Below are positions 17,234 through 26,360 of a stretch of 64,000 nt of DNA, piece after piece. Position 1 is the stretch's first letter. Every line of letters begins with the position of its first letter. The stretch spans positions 6,396-70,395 of the forward strand of contig NZ_JBBWUA010000015.1 in the NCBI RefSeq assembly GCF_038181555.1, written 5' to 3'. The DNA comes from Desulfitobacterium sp038181555. Its GTDB lineage: Bacteria; Bacillota; Desulfitobacteriia; Desulfitobacteriales; Desulfitobacteriaceae. Under the pieces are notes generated by a model. That model saw nothing but the letters and a program-made list of their open reading frames with translations. It had not been told where the DNA came from and did not search any database. The position numbers and the translations under genes are program-made.

Positions 17234-17887
17234 ATGACAGAGCTCAAGTGTCCACCTAGTGGAGCTGCACAAGATCGAGGTCTTGTGGTCTGTATGGAGG
17301 CACTGATCGCACTCAGTCGGGTATTCTCAGCAGGTGGAGAGAATCTTGATAAGACTCTAGGGAGCTTAAGTTCAGCCTATGGGTTGTGGCTTGATGAAAG
17401 GTTAGGCGAGCACCCCGAGGACCGTGAAATACTTCATCAGCTGACTAAGGAACAAGAGGGTGAAGAGCCCAAGAGCCTAGTCTATGAATTCAATCGACTG
17501 TTTGTGGGACCGCAGTCGCCACCCGTCCCCCTTTATGAGTCGGTATATCGCTACAGTGAAAATTTGGTTATGCAAGAATCCACCCTTGATGTTCGGCAGT
17601 GGTACCGTTCAGAAGGCTTATCTCTAGCAGGTCGAAGCAACGAACCTGATGATTACATCGCTACTGAATTGGAATTTGCGGCTTATCTCCTGTCCAAGGC
17701 CGTCGAGGAGTATCGGAAGGACCAACCCCAACAGGCAAAAATCTATAAAGATAAATACAACACATTTTATCGTGAGCACTTGGCTGTATGGCTCCCCAGT
17801 TTTGTTGAGACCTTATCCGCATCGACTCGAGAGCCGCTGTTTATTACCTTGGGAAAGATTATTCTGCGAGTAGTCAGGCCTGTTTAG
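17234..17887 (+). CDS. TorD/DmsD-family molybdoenzyme chaperone
   Basis: A 217-residue cytoplasmic all-helical chaperone that binds the Tat leader of a molybdoenzyme and helps cofactor loading before export. It carries the family motifs YEFNRLFVGPQSPPVPLYESVY (in two parts) and EPDDYIATELEFAAYLL. It is the first gene of a four-gene cluster and is followed 70 bases later by the Tat-signal molybdoenzyme, its likely client. The RBS is AAAGGAGGG. Confidence 0.9.
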   Translation: MTELKCPPSGAAQDRGLVVCMEALIALSRVFSAGGENLDKTLGSLSSAYGLWLDERLGEHPEDREILHQLTKEQEGEEPKSLVYEFNRLFVGPQSPPVPLYESVYRYSENLVMQESTLDVRQWYRSEGLSLAGRSNEPDDYIATELEFAAYLLSKAVEEYRKDQPQQAKIYKDKYNTFYREHLAVWLPSFVETLSASTREPLFITLGKIILRVVRPV

Positions 17888-17956
17888 TGTAATTCATTAC
17901 AGTCACCCAACCTTTGTTGGTTGTAGGGAGTTTTAAGACAAAGAAGGAGGTCAATT

Positions 17957-20155
17957 ATGAAGATCACGCGTCGTCAATTTATCGGCGGTACTGCAGCAAT
18001 CACCGCCGGAGCCGGGTTGTTTGGCTTTAACATGCTTGCTAAATCAGATGTAGCAAATGCCGCCAGCAACCAGACAGGAGTCAAAACCTTCCGCAATGTT
18101 TGTCCTCGTAACTGCTATGACACCTGTGCCCAGATCTCATATGTGGAAGAAGGGGTGCTAAAAAAAGTCGAAGGGGACCCCAAGAGTACCTATACCAATG
18201 GAAAGCTCTGTCTGAAGGGCTATAACTATACCCGTCGTGTGTACAGTCCGGATCGTATTAAATATCCCATGAAGCAAACCCCACGTGGCTCAGGCAATTG
18301 GGAGCGTATTTCCTGGGACGAAGCCATGAATACCATTGCTGAGAAAATTCTTGATCTAAAACAACGTTATGGGTCCACGCTGCCCGTTTGCCTCGACAAA
18401 TACTCCGGCAACTTCGGGATTACTCATTACGGTATTGAAGGAACCCTGTCCAGTATCGGCTATACTACGAGAGCGGTAGGGACTCCTTGTTGGCCGGCGG
18501 GTATCGATTCTCAGACCTATGATTTTGGTACCATCTTCAATAATGATCCAGAGGACTTTGCCAATGCCAATTATATTATCCTTTGGGGATCGAACTGCGC
18601 CTGGACTGGTGTCCACAGTCTGCCCTTTATTATGAAAGCTAAGGAGCGGGGAGCCAAATTGGTGGTGATCGACCCGATTCTAACCTCCACAGCTTCCAAG
18701 GCCGATCTCTTTATCCAGATTAAAAACAGTACCGATGGAGCCTTAGCTCTTGGTATGGCTCGCTATATTCTCGACAATGATCTGGTCGATTGGGACTATG
18801 TCAACGCTAACAGCATTGGCTTTGAGGAATGGGCGGACTATGTAAAGAAGAATATCACCTTGGATTGGGCTGCAGAAAAAACCGGAATTCCTAAGGATGT
18901 AATTATCCAAATAGCTCATGAGTATGCTACCGCTAAACCCGCCTCCATGTGGGTGGGCTATGGGATGCAGCGCCACACTAACGGAGGTCAAAATGTCCGC
19001 ATCATCGATGCCCTCGGCTTAATGACTGGAAATATCGGTAAGTCTGGCGGAGGCGTCAACTACGCTCATCTGGAGACTTGGGGCTTTAACTACCACGCGA
19101 TGGTCATGCCCGCTCCGGAAGGCTCTGTAGGTATGCCGGGTCCAGATGGCACCTATACCAATCGCTCAGTCAATATGAATAACTTTGCTGGTGATGTCCA
19201 GGCCTTAACAGATCCTCCGGTAAAGATGCTCTGGCTCGCTTGTCGGAATCCGGTTTCCCAAGACCCAGATACTAACGACATCATCAAAATGTTTAACTCC
19301 ATGGAATTAGTGGTCACCGTCGATTCCTTCTTTAACAAGACAGTGGAGTTATCCGATATTGTCCTTCCTGCGACCACCCATTTTGAGGATTGGGATGTTA
19401 TGGCCAGCTACTGGCATTACTGGGTCGGCATCAATCAACGAGCCATCGACCCCATGTATGAGTCCAAGAGTGATGTGGAGATCGCCATGGCCCTATCGAA
19501 AGCCATGAATGCCTTAGAGCCTGGATCCTGTACCTACCCAACTGAGGGTGATCCCGAAGAATGGACAGCCAAAGAGTTCAATGATGGTGTCTTTAATATG
19601 TTAGGAATTTCTGATTACAAAGAATTACTGGATGGACCTCGTAAAGCTAAATTTTCACCGGCAGCCTGGGCCGATGGCAACTTCCGTACTCCTTCAAAGA
19701 AGTTTGAAGTCCATAGCGAACGTGCTGCCCAAAATGGTCTTCCGGCTATCCCCATCTGGGTCGAAGAGATGAAGGCTCCTAATCAATATCCCATCCGCTT
19801 TATGACACCTCACCCTCAACACGGTCTCCACTCTCAATTCCAAAATCTTGATTGGATGATGGCCGCTAATCCGGAGCCTCTCTTAGAAATTCATCCCAAG
19901 CTAGCCGCTGAACATGGGATTGGCGAAGGGGATATGGTCCGAGTCTACAATGACTTAGGGGAAGTAACCATTAAGGCCCGTCTCACCGAGACCACCTCAC
20001 CGGACGTAATTGTCAGCTACGAGGCCTGGTATAAAGATTCAAAGTTCAACGTGAACTTTACTGTGAAAGCCATTCCTGCGGATATGGGGAAACAAGCCAC
20101 AGGCATGGACGGGATTGCCTTCCACGATAATTTTGTGGCCATCGAAAAGGCGTAA
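17957..20155 (+). CDS. Tat-exported DMSO-reductase-family molybdopterin oxidoreductase, catalytic subunit
   Basis: A 732-residue molybdenum (or tungsten) bis-MGD enzyme of the Dms/Psr/Phs type. A twin-arginine signal (TRRQFIGG, residues 4-11) and a hydrophobic stretch end near ANAAS. The 4Fe-4S ligands are Cys49, Cys53, Cys57 and Cys85 (CPRNCYDTC ... KLCLKG). Cys178 in AVGTPCWPAG is a plausible metal ligand, which would make it a cysteine-ligated type, but this is an inference from position. Later motifs WGSNCAWTG, TGNIGKSGGGVNY and a C-terminal molydopterin-binding domain are present. It is exported with the FeS and membrane subunits that follow. The substrate cannot be told. Confidence 0.92.
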   Translation: MKITRRQFIGGTAAITAGAGLFGFNMLAKSDVANAASNQTGVKTFRNVCPRNCYDTCAQISYVEEGVLKKVEGDPKSTYTNGKLCLKGYNYTRRVYSPDRIKYPMKQTPRGSGNWERISWDEAMNTIAEKILDLKQRYGSTLPVCLDKYSGNFGITHYGIEGTLSSIGYTTRAVGTPCWPAGIDSQTYDFGTIFNNDPEDFANANYIILWGSNCAWTGVHSLPFIMKAKERGAKLVVIDPILTSTASKADLFIQIKNSTDGALALGMARYILDNDLVDWDYVNANSIGFEEWADYVKKNITLDWAAEKTGIPKDVIIQIAHEYATAKPASMWVGYGMQRHTNGGQNVRIIDALGLMTGNIGKSGGGVNYAHLETWGFNYHAMVMPAPEGSVGMPGPDGTYTNRSVNMNNFAGDVQALTDPPVKMLWLACRNPVSQDPDTNDIIKMFNSMELVVTVDSFFNKTVELSDIVLPATTHFEDWDVMASYWHYWVGINQRAIDPMYESKSDVEIAMALSKAMNALEPGSCTYPTEGDPEEWTAKEFNDGVFNMLGISDYKELLDGPRKAKFSPAAWADGNFRTPSKKFEVHSERAAQNGLPAIPIWVEEMKAPNQYPIRFMTPHPQHGLHSQFQNLDWMMAANPEPLLEIHPKLAAEHGIGEGDMVRVYNDLGEVTIKARLTETTSPDVIVSYEAWYKDSKFNVNFTVKAIPADMGKQATGMDGIAFHDNFVAIEKA

Positions 20156-20169
20156 GGAGGGGATAAATC

Positions 20170-20739
20170 ATGAGTAAGCAATTAGGTTTCTTGCATAATT
20201 CGGAAAAATGTATTGGCTGTAGAGGCTGTGAGATGGCCTGCAAAAATGAATATCAAAGCGATGCCTCGGTTCGTTGGCGTCAAGTCTATCAGTTACGGGA
20301 AAAGGATTTTTCCCAACCCACTCGGATGTTTATCTCCATAGCGTGCAATCACTGTGAGAACCCGGAATGCCTGAGGGTTTGCCCGGTTAAGGCCTATACC
20401 AAACGTGAGGATGGTATTGTTGTCCATGATCAGGACCGCTGTATCGGCTGTAAACTCTGTACCATGGCTTGCCCGTACGATCGGCCGCAATTCAATGCAA
20501 TACTGAAAAAGGTAGAGAAATGCAATCTATGTTATGAGCGCCTGGATCAGGGACAACAACCGGCTTGTGTGGCTGCTTGTGTACCCGAAGCCTTAGAGTT
20601 GGTAGAGATCAACGAGGAATTAGATCTAAAGGTTGGTGTCCTGAAAACCTTACCGGGAATGCCCAACCCTTCAGTGACGAATCCATCGATACGGTTCATC
20701 GGGCCGAAACAAGGCAAGCAAATAAGGAGGGATGTATAA
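20170..20739 (+). CDS. DmsB-like four-cluster ferredoxin subunit
   Basis: A 189-residue electron-transfer subunit with four cysteine clusters: CIGCRGCEMAC, CNHCENPECLRVCP, CIGCKLCTMACP and CNLCYERLDQGQQPACVAAC, giving the expected 16 ligands. It would pass electrons between the membrane anchor and the catalytic subunit. It has no Tat signal and presumably travels with the catalytic subunit. The RBS TAAGGAGGGG lies in the 14-base gap after the catalytic gene, and the stop TAA overlaps the ATG of the next gene by one base. Confidence 0.94.
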   Translation: MSKQLGFLHNSEKCIGCRGCEMACKNEYQSDASVRWRQVYQLREKDFSQPTRMFISIACNHCENPECLRVCPVKAYTKREDGIVVHDQDRCIGCKLCTMACPYDRPQFNAILKKVEKCNLCYERLDQGQQPACVAACVPEALELVEINEELDLKVGVLKTLPGMPNPSVTNPSIRFIGPKQGKQIRRDV

Positions 20740-21593
20740 TGGGAAATTGGGAATGGCCATTAGTCATTTTTACCGTTCTCGGTCAAACCTCGGTTGGTAT
20801 CATCTTCTGTCTGTGGCTACTGGAAAGAAAACGTGGTAAGCAGGCAACTGCCACCACCACTGAGTATCAGGGCTTTATCCAAAGTTCGATCCTTGTCTCA
20901 GGGGTCCTGCTGGCGGTGGCGATGATCGCCTCCCTCTTCCACTTAGGACATCCTTTTGCAGCATATCGGGCCCTAACCCATTTGGGTACCTCCTGGTTAA
21001 GCCGGGAAATACTTCTCTTCGTCTTTGCCTTTGGTGCTTGGGCTTATCTCGCCCTCCTTTCCAGAAAACCAGGCAGCAAAATGTCTGGAATGATGGCTCT
21101 GACTTCAGGCCTTGGCTTCTTAGGGATTATCAGCAGTGCCTTGATCTACACCCTTCCCCGAGTTCCTGCTTGGAACAACCTTGGACCGGTAATCTTCTTC
21201 CTGATGACCAGCATTATCTTAGGTACACTGGTTACGGCCTTCTTAGGTCGCAAGGTCTTGGCCTCCGCTGAAGTGAAGCAGCTGCTCAATATCGCCTTAG
21301 GTAGTGTTATCGGCAGTGCTATCCTCTATCTCCTCTATTTCTCCCTTCTACAGGCTACACCGGAAGGTGCTGCCACAGCTCAGTACCTCCTGACAAGCCC
21401 CGTCTTTTTGGTCAGAGTAGCAGTTGGTTGGGTAATTCCTATTTTCCTCATCATGAATGCTGTACTCAAAAAGGAAAATCCCCAACCCCAAATCATTCTT
21501 TTCGCCCTCACCTGTGGTGTAGCGGGGGAACTCTTGGGCCGAGGACTCTTCTATGTCAGTGCTATGGGAATGCATATTACGGCTTTGATGTAA
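20739..21593 (+). CDS. DmsC-like membrane anchor subunit
   Basis: A 284-residue integral membrane protein with about eight hydrophobic helices, matching DMSO reductase anchor subunits that oxidise menaquinol. The N-terminus (MGNWEWPLVIFTVLGQTSVGI), the conserved ASLFHLGHP motif and the terminal GELLGRGLFY are typical. The start overlaps the FeS-subunit stop (TAATG) with AAGGAGGG upstream; a longer in-frame extension into the FeS gene has no basis. It is the last gene of the chaperone-catalytic-FeS-anchor operon and is followed by a strong terminator. Confidence 0.92.
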   Translation: MGNWEWPLVIFTVLGQTSVGIIFCLWLLERKRGKQATATTTEYQGFIQSSILVSGVLLAVAMIASLFHLGHPFAAYRALTHLGTSWLSREILLFVFAFGAWAYLALLSRKPGSKMSGMMALTSGLGFLGIISSALIYTLPRVPAWNNLGPVIFFLMTSIILGTLVTAFLGRKVLASAEVKQLLNIALGSVIGSAILYLLYFSLLQATPEGAATAQYLLTSPVFLVRVAVGWVIPIFLIMNAVLKKENPQPQIILFALTCGVAGELLGRGLFYVSAMGMHITALM

Positions 21594-21689
21594 CATGGGG
21601 CATTTATGTGATTCAAGATATTGTTCCTGGAGCAGGATATACTGATGATCTAGGAGTATTAAAATCCTAACGGATACAAATAGTTATAA

Positions 21690-21729
21690 AAATGCACCGA
21701 GGCAGTTCAGTTGCCTCGGTGCATTTTTT
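21690..21729 (+). terminator. Rho-independent terminator of the molybdoenzyme operon
   Basis: A 15-bp perfect stem (AAATGCACCGAGGCA / TGCCTCGGTGCATTT) with a 7-base loop and trailing T-run. Confidence 0.93.
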
Positions 21730-21931
21730 AAGTGCGCCACGCATGGCGACTTTACATTACTGAGACATAGCAAGGAAATTATAGCATAAACAAGAGGGTC
21801 ATTAAGGCATTTTAAAGGGATAAAGCGTAAATATAGCATGTCTCAGAAAAGAGTGTATAATGTGGTATCGGGCATTTTTATCAGGTGTTCTAAAGGTGCT
21901 CTAATTATTAGGAGACATTTGTGAGGTTAAA

Positions 21932-22846
21932 ATGGAAGAAAAATCATCAAAGATTGGGGTACTTTACGCCTTTGCGGCTTACATTGCCTGGGGACTGCTG
22001 CCCATCTATTGGAAGACTTTGCAAGGTGTCCCGGCGCGTGAAATTTTAGCTCACCGGATTGTATGGTCCTTTGCTTTTGTCGCTATCTTAATACTGTTGA
22101 AAAAGCAATGGGGTAGAATTGGCATTGTGCTCCGAGATCGCTCAAAATTGTTTGGCCTGTTGTTAAGTGCTTTATTAATCACTGCCAATTGGTATATCTA
22201 TATTTGGGCAGTGAACAGCAACAAAGTCGTTGAAGCAAGCCTTGGCTATTATTTTAACCCTTTGCTCGTAGTTTTGATGGGCATTATTGTCTTGGGAGAA
22301 CGAATCGATCGCTGGCAAATCGTATCGCTTATTTTAGCTGCCATAGGGGTTCTTATCCTCACTTTAGAATACGGGAAAATTCCCTGGATTTCCTTGGGGC
22401 TGGCAGTAACCTTCGCTTTATATGGCTTGGCAAAGCGGCTGGTGAATGTGGACTCCTTACTTGGCCTGGCCTTAGAGACGGCTGTTGTTACGCCTATTGC
22501 ACTAATTTATCTTTTGGTAGGGGTAAACGGTGGAGGTGTAATCGGCGGCACTGGAGTGAGTACTATGCTGTTATTGATGGGAACTGGAATCATCACTGCT
22601 TTTCCCCTGCTCTGGTTTGCCAATGCGGCTAAGAGTGTTCCTTTTGCAACGATTGGCTTCATCCAATACGTATCTCCTACTATAAACCTCTTACTTGGTG
22701 TTTTTGTCTACCATGAAGAATTTACGGCTACCCATGCCTGGAGCTTCGGATTTATTTGGGTTGCCTTAGCAGTCTATTCGATTTCGCGGATCTTCTTTTT
22801 GCGGAGAGCTAATCTAAGAGCGGCGCATACATTGCAAGGAAAGTAG
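21932..22846 (+). CDS. rarD: RarD-type EamA family transporter
   Basis: A 304-residue ten-helix drug/metabolite superfamily permease with two EamA repeats. The N-terminal YAFAAYIAWGLLPIYWKTL, EILAHRIVWSF and NWYIYIWAVN motifs are characteristic of RarD. In E. coli RarD is linked to chloramphenicol sensitivity; the natural substrate is unclear. A TATAAT lies at 21856-21861, but the -35 is weak. It is a single-gene unit. Confidence 0.88.
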   Translation: MEEKSSKIGVLYAFAAYIAWGLLPIYWKTLQGVPAREILAHRIVWSFAFVAILILLKKQWGRIGIVLRDRSKLFGLLLSALLITANWYIYIWAVNSNKVVEASLGYYFNPLLVVLMGIIVLGERIDRWQIVSLILAAIGVLILTLEYGKIPWISLGLAVTFALYGLAKRLVNVDSLLGLALETAVVTPIALIYLLVGVNGGGVIGGTGVSTMLLLMGTGIITAFPLLWFANAAKSVPFATIGFIQYVSPTINLLLGVFVYHEEFTATHAWSFGFIWVALAVYSISRIFFLRRANLRAAHTLQGK

Positions 22847-22988
22847 TTGGAGGGCAGCAGCCGTCGACGTCTAAGGACAACAAGTGCGAAAGCCGTGCTG
22901 ACCTGGTGCCAGCCAAGTTTTGTTTATTCTTGAGTGAAATTTGCTTATCTGAGAAGGATTTGATCTCTAATTTGTTGAAATGTGAATA

Positions 22989-23017
22989 TTGGCGAAAATC
23001 CTGTGTTATGCTATAAA
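22989..23017 (+). promoter_or_regulatory. Candidate promoter of gatCAB
   Basis: TTGGCG (22989-22994) and TATAAA (23012-23017) are separated by 17 bases, about 60 bases before gatC. Nothing else was assigned in the 232-base spacer. Confidence 0.45.
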
Positions 23018-23078
23018 TTAATGGGAAAATAGTGCAATTCATTATTTAGTATGATTTTGCTTGTAAAGGAGTGAACCC

Positions 23079-23363
23079 ATGAACATTACAGAAAAAGATA
23101 TGGAGCGTTTGTCTCTGCAGAGCCGCCTGGAGCTAACTCCCGAGGAAAAAGCCGCCTACACTAAGTCCCTTGAGGAAAGCTTAGATTATATGAATAGCTT
23201 GAAAGAACTAGATCTATCGACCACAGAGCCGGCCTCCGTGGTACTTCCCATAACTAACGTGTTCCGAGAGGACGTACCACAGGCCGGCATGGACAAGGAA
23301 TTGGTTTTTGCTAATGCCCCGGAGGAAGAAGAAGGGACTTTTAAAGTTCCCCGTATTATCTAG
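23079..23363 (+). CDS. gatC: Asp/Glu-tRNA amidotransferase subunit C
   Basis: A 94-residue GatC that wraps around and stabilises GatA and GatB. It has the family pattern: SRLELTPEEKAAY, helix two with LDYMNSLKELDLS, PITNVFREDVPQ and the C-terminal FANAPEEEEGTFKVPRII. All of this is well conserved, in contrast to the unusual GatA that follows 14 bases later. It is the first gene of the gatCAB operon. The RBS is AAAGGAG. Confidence 0.95.
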   Translation: MNITEKDMERLSLQSRLELTPEEKAAYTKSLEESLDYMNSLKELDLSTTEPASVVLPITNVFREDVPQAGMDKELVFANAPEEEEGTFKVPRII

Positions 23364-23377
23364 ACAGGAGGCTTTTC

Positions 23378-24841
23378 ATGGAACTCAATAGATTAACAGT
23401 TCAGCAGCTGAGTGAACTTCTGGAGAAGAAGGAAGTCAGCAGTCTTGAAATAACCCAGGATTATTTGAACCGAATTAAAAGAATCGACAGTGACCTCCAA
23501 GCTTTTGTAACCCTTACAGAAGCGGAGGCTTTAGCTCAGGCTAAGCTTATAGATGAGAAGCGAGCCCGGGGGGAAGACCTATCTTCCTTGGCAGGTATAC
23601 CGATGGCCGTTCAAGACAATATCTGCACAGGTGGAGTTAAGACGACTTGTGCATCAAAAATGCTCAATAATTATATTCCGCCCACCGATGCCACAGCGAT
23701 TGCTCGGTTAAAGAAAGCCGGCTCGATCTTAATCGGAAAAACCAATCTGGATGAGTTTGGTATGGGTTCCTCAACTGAGAATTCAGCTTTTTTTACTACC
23801 AAGAATCCTTATGATTCTACATATGTAGCCGGAGGAGCTGGTGGCGGTTCGGCTGCTGCAGTAGCGGCTGGGGAGGCTGCTTTTGCCTTAGGTTCAGACC
23901 TGGGAGGGGATATCCGCCAGCCCGCGGCTTTTTGCGGCGTGATAGGCTTTAAGCCCACTTTCGGCTATGTGCCAAAAACCGGTCTGATTTCTTCGGCATC
24001 TTCTTTGGATCAGCTGGGAGCCTTTTCTCGAGATATGACCGATATGGCTCTGGTCTTAAACACAATCTGCGGCCATGATGCTTATGATTCAACATCGGCT
24101 GTGGTGGATGTGCCCGATTTCAGAGAAAGCCTCATCAACGATGTGAAAGGCTTAAAAATAGGTTTGCCTAAGGAGTATTTTGCAGCAGGTGTGGATTCTA
24201 AGGTGGCGACTAAGCTTCAAGAAGCCATCAAGATACTGGAGTCATTGGGAGCTAGCTGTGTGGAGGTTTCTTTACCCCATACCAAATACGCGGTAACTGC
24301 TCATTACATCATTTCCTGTGCCGAAGCTAGCTCTAACCTAGCACGTTATGACGGAGTGCGGTTTGGTCAAAGGGTCGAAGGGGAAGATGTGCTGAGCTTG
24401 TTTATGAAGACCCGCGGCCAAGGCTTTGGCGAAGAAGTGAAAAGAAGAATCCTACTGGGTACTCATGTCTTGAGCACTGCCCAGTATGATGAGTATTATA
24501 CTGAAGCTCTTAAAGTTCGAACTCTGAACAAAGAGGATTTTGCGCAAGCTTTTGAAAAAGTAGACTGTCTTTTGACACCTGCTACCCTTACAACGGCCTA
24601 TAAACGGGGTGAGATGACTGGGAATCCCTTGGCCATGTATCGGTCCGATGTCTGTGCCATACCCGCTAGCTTAGCCGGTTTGCCAGCCATGTCGCTACCT
24701 TTTGGATTAGTCGATCAAATGCCTGTGGGCTTGCAGCTGATTGCTCGCCACTTTGAAGATAAGACCTTGCTGAGGGTAGGGTATGCTTTGGAGCAAAATA
24801 CAGATCAAACTCGTCTAAAACCTAGCTTAGCCCGTGGCTAA
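23378..24841 (+). CDS. gatA: GatA-like amidase subunit with all three catalytic residues replaced
   Basis: A 487-residue GatA homologue, full length. GatA normally hydrolyses glutamine with a Lys79 / cis-Ser154 / Ser178 triad (S. aureus numbering) and feeds ammonia to GatB. Here residue 79 is Gln (PMAVQDNICT), 154 is Ala (AGGAGGGSAAA in place of the usual GGSSGGS) and 178 is Asp (GSDLGGDIRQP in place of GGSIRQP). Residue numbers align without gaps, and the surrounding amidase signature, the MGSSTENSAF loop, RYDGVRFG and MYRSDV segments are preserved. So the fold and perhaps glutamine-pocket residues remain, but classical amidase chemistry should be lost. The frame is intact. Either this is a pseudo-amidase with a structural or ammonia-channel role, or another GatA supplies activity. 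Confidence 0.93.
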   Translation: MELNRLTVQQLSELLEKKEVSSLEITQDYLNRIKRIDSDLQAFVTLTEAEALAQAKLIDEKRARGEDLSSLAGIPMAVQDNICTGGVKTTCASKMLNNYIPPTDATAIARLKKAGSILIGKTNLDEFGMGSSTENSAFFTTKNPYDSTYVAGGAGGGSAAAVAAGEAAFALGSDLGGDIRQPAAFCGVIGFKPTFGYVPKTGLISSASSLDQLGAFSRDMTDMALVLNTICGHDAYDSTSAVVDVPDFRESLINDVKGLKIGLPKEYFAAGVDSKVATKLQEAIKILESLGASCVEVSLPHTKYAVTAHYIISCAEASSNLARYDGVRFGQRVEGEDVLSLFMKTRGQGFGEEVKRRILLGTHVLSTAQYDEYYTEALKVRTLNKEDFAQAFEKVDCLLTPATLTTAYKRGEMTGNPLAMYRSDVCAIPASLAGLPAMSLPFGLVDQMPVGLQLIARHFEDKTLLRVGYALEQNTDQTRLKPSLARG

Positions 24842-24881
24842 TTCAGTGGATTATCAGGATGATTATTAATAGGGGGTCAAA

Positions 24882-26327
24882 ATGAGTACATATGAAGCAG
24901 TTATTGGTTTAGAGGTTCATGTAGAGTTAAAAACCCAGTCCAAGTTGTTTTGTGGCTGCTCTACTGAATTTGGCAAAGAGCCCAATACGCAAGTGTGTCC
25001 GGTTTGCCTTGGGTTGCCCGGTAGTGTGGGGGTTGTAAATAAAAAGGTCGTCGAGCTAGCTACCAAGGCCGGACTAGCGTTAAATTGCGAAATAGGCACC
25101 CATACCTGGTTTGATCGCAAAAACTACTATTATCCCGATTTGCCTAAGGGCTATCAGGTTTCCCAGGTCTTCCGGCCCATTGCCTATAAGGGATACTTGG
25201 ATATCGAGGTAGAGGATGAGCAGAAGCGGATTAATATTACCCGAGCTCATATCGAAGAAGATCCTGGTAAGCTGGTTCATTCCGGGGCCTCGATCACCAC
25301 TTCCCATTCTTCTTGTGCGGACTATAACCGCTCAGGAATCCCTCTCGTAGAAATCGTCTCCGAACCGGAAATCCGTTCAGGTGCTGAGGCTAAAGCTTAT
25401 CTCGAGAAGCTGAAGGCCATCTTAGAATATACCGGGGTTTCCGATGTGAAGATGGAGCAGGGGTCCCTACGCTGTGATGCGAATGTTTCCATTCGCCCGG
25501 TGGGAACCACGACTCTAGGCACAAAAACGGAGATTAAAAATATGAATTCCTTCCGAGCAGTACAGCGGGCTATCGAGTATGAAGTAGACAGACAGATTGC
25601 TGTAGTGGAAGATGGGGAGGCCGTGATTCAAGAGACCCGAGGATGGGATGAGAATAAAGGTATCACCTTATCCATGCGCAATAAGGAAAACCCGGACTAT
25701 CGATGCTTCATTGATGCCGAGCTCACCCATATCAAGCTGACACCGGAGTGGATCGAAGGGGTGAAAGCCTCCTTGCCGGAATTACCCGATGCTCGCAAGA
25801 AAAGGCTAGTTGAGGAGTACGGGCTGCCGGCTTATGATGCGGTCGTCATTACTAGCTCACTGGATTTGGCCGAATTCTTTGATGCCACATTGGCTCAATT
25901 CCCAGATGCTAAATTAATTAGCAACTGGATTATGGGGGAGCTATTACGTTTGTTGAAGGCTCACAGTATGGAGCTGAGTGAGGCTAAGGTTACCCCTGAT
26001 CGATTGGCCAAGCTTCTTGAGTTGATTAAGAAGGGGACCATTAGCAATAAAATCGGCAAAGAGGTCTTTGAACTGATGTTTAAGGAAGGTAATGAGCCGG
26101 AGGAAATCGTCAAGGAGAAGGGCCTAGTTCAGATCTCCGATGAGGGACAGTTAACAGAGATTCTTGCGGAGGTTATCGCTAAGAATCCTAAGTCTGTGGA
26201 GGACTTCCAATCCGGTAAGGAGCAAGCCATCGGCTTTTTGGTGGGTCAAGTCATGAAAGCCACCAAGGGGCAGGCCAATCCAGGTGCCGTCAATGGGATG
26301 CTTAAGGAAATGCTAACGAAGAAATAA
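24882..26327 (+). CDS. gatB: Asp/Glu-tRNA amidotransferase subunit B
   Basis: A 481-residue GatB that phosphorylates Asp or Glu on misacylated tRNA and amidates it with ammonia. The kinase-domain motifs look intact: IGLEVHVELKTQSKLFC, the zinc cysteines (CGCSTEF ... CPVC), RAHIEEDPGKLVHSG, EIVSEPEIRS, SLRCDANVS and TEIKNMNSFR. The C-terminal helical and YqeY-like tail (about 330-481) ends in GQANPGAVNGML. It lies 40 bases after the unusual gatA with its own RBS (AGGGGGTC), and the molybdoenzyme gene follows within about 34 bases. Confidence 0.95.
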   Translation: MSTYEAVIGLEVHVELKTQSKLFCGCSTEFGKEPNTQVCPVCLGLPGSVGVVNKKVVELATKAGLALNCEIGTHTWFDRKNYYYPDLPKGYQVSQVFRPIAYKGYLDIEVEDEQKRINITRAHIEEDPGKLVHSGASITTSHSSCADYNRSGIPLVEIVSEPEIRSGAEAKAYLEKLKAILEYTGVSDVKMEQGSLRCDANVSIRPVGTTTLGTKTEIKNMNSFRAVQRAIEYEVDRQIAVVEDGEAVIQETRGWDENKGITLSMRNKENPDYRCFIDAELTHIKLTPEWIEGVKASLPELPDARKKRLVEEYGLPAYDAVVITSSLDLAEFFDATLAQFPDAKLISNWIMGELLRLLKAHSMELSEAKVTPDRLAKLLELIKKGTISNKIGKEVFELMFKEGNEPEEIVKEKGLVQISDEGQLTEILAEVIAKNPKSVEDFQSGKEQAIGFLVGQVMKATKGQANPGAVNGMLKEMLTKK

Positions 26328-26360
26328 AGTATGGCGTCTCCACACGAGGGGGAATTCAGT

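Noticed and set aside
20565..20738. N-terminal extension of the DmsC-like anchor into the FeS gene
   Set aside because: The real start at 20739 has its own AAGGAGGG and the TAATG overlap; the extension is the FeS gene in another frame.
23378..24841. Sequencing error or pseudogene as the explanation for the odd GatA
   Set aside because: Several separate codons are changed with the frame intact and the rest well conserved; random errors would not hit just the catalytic positions.
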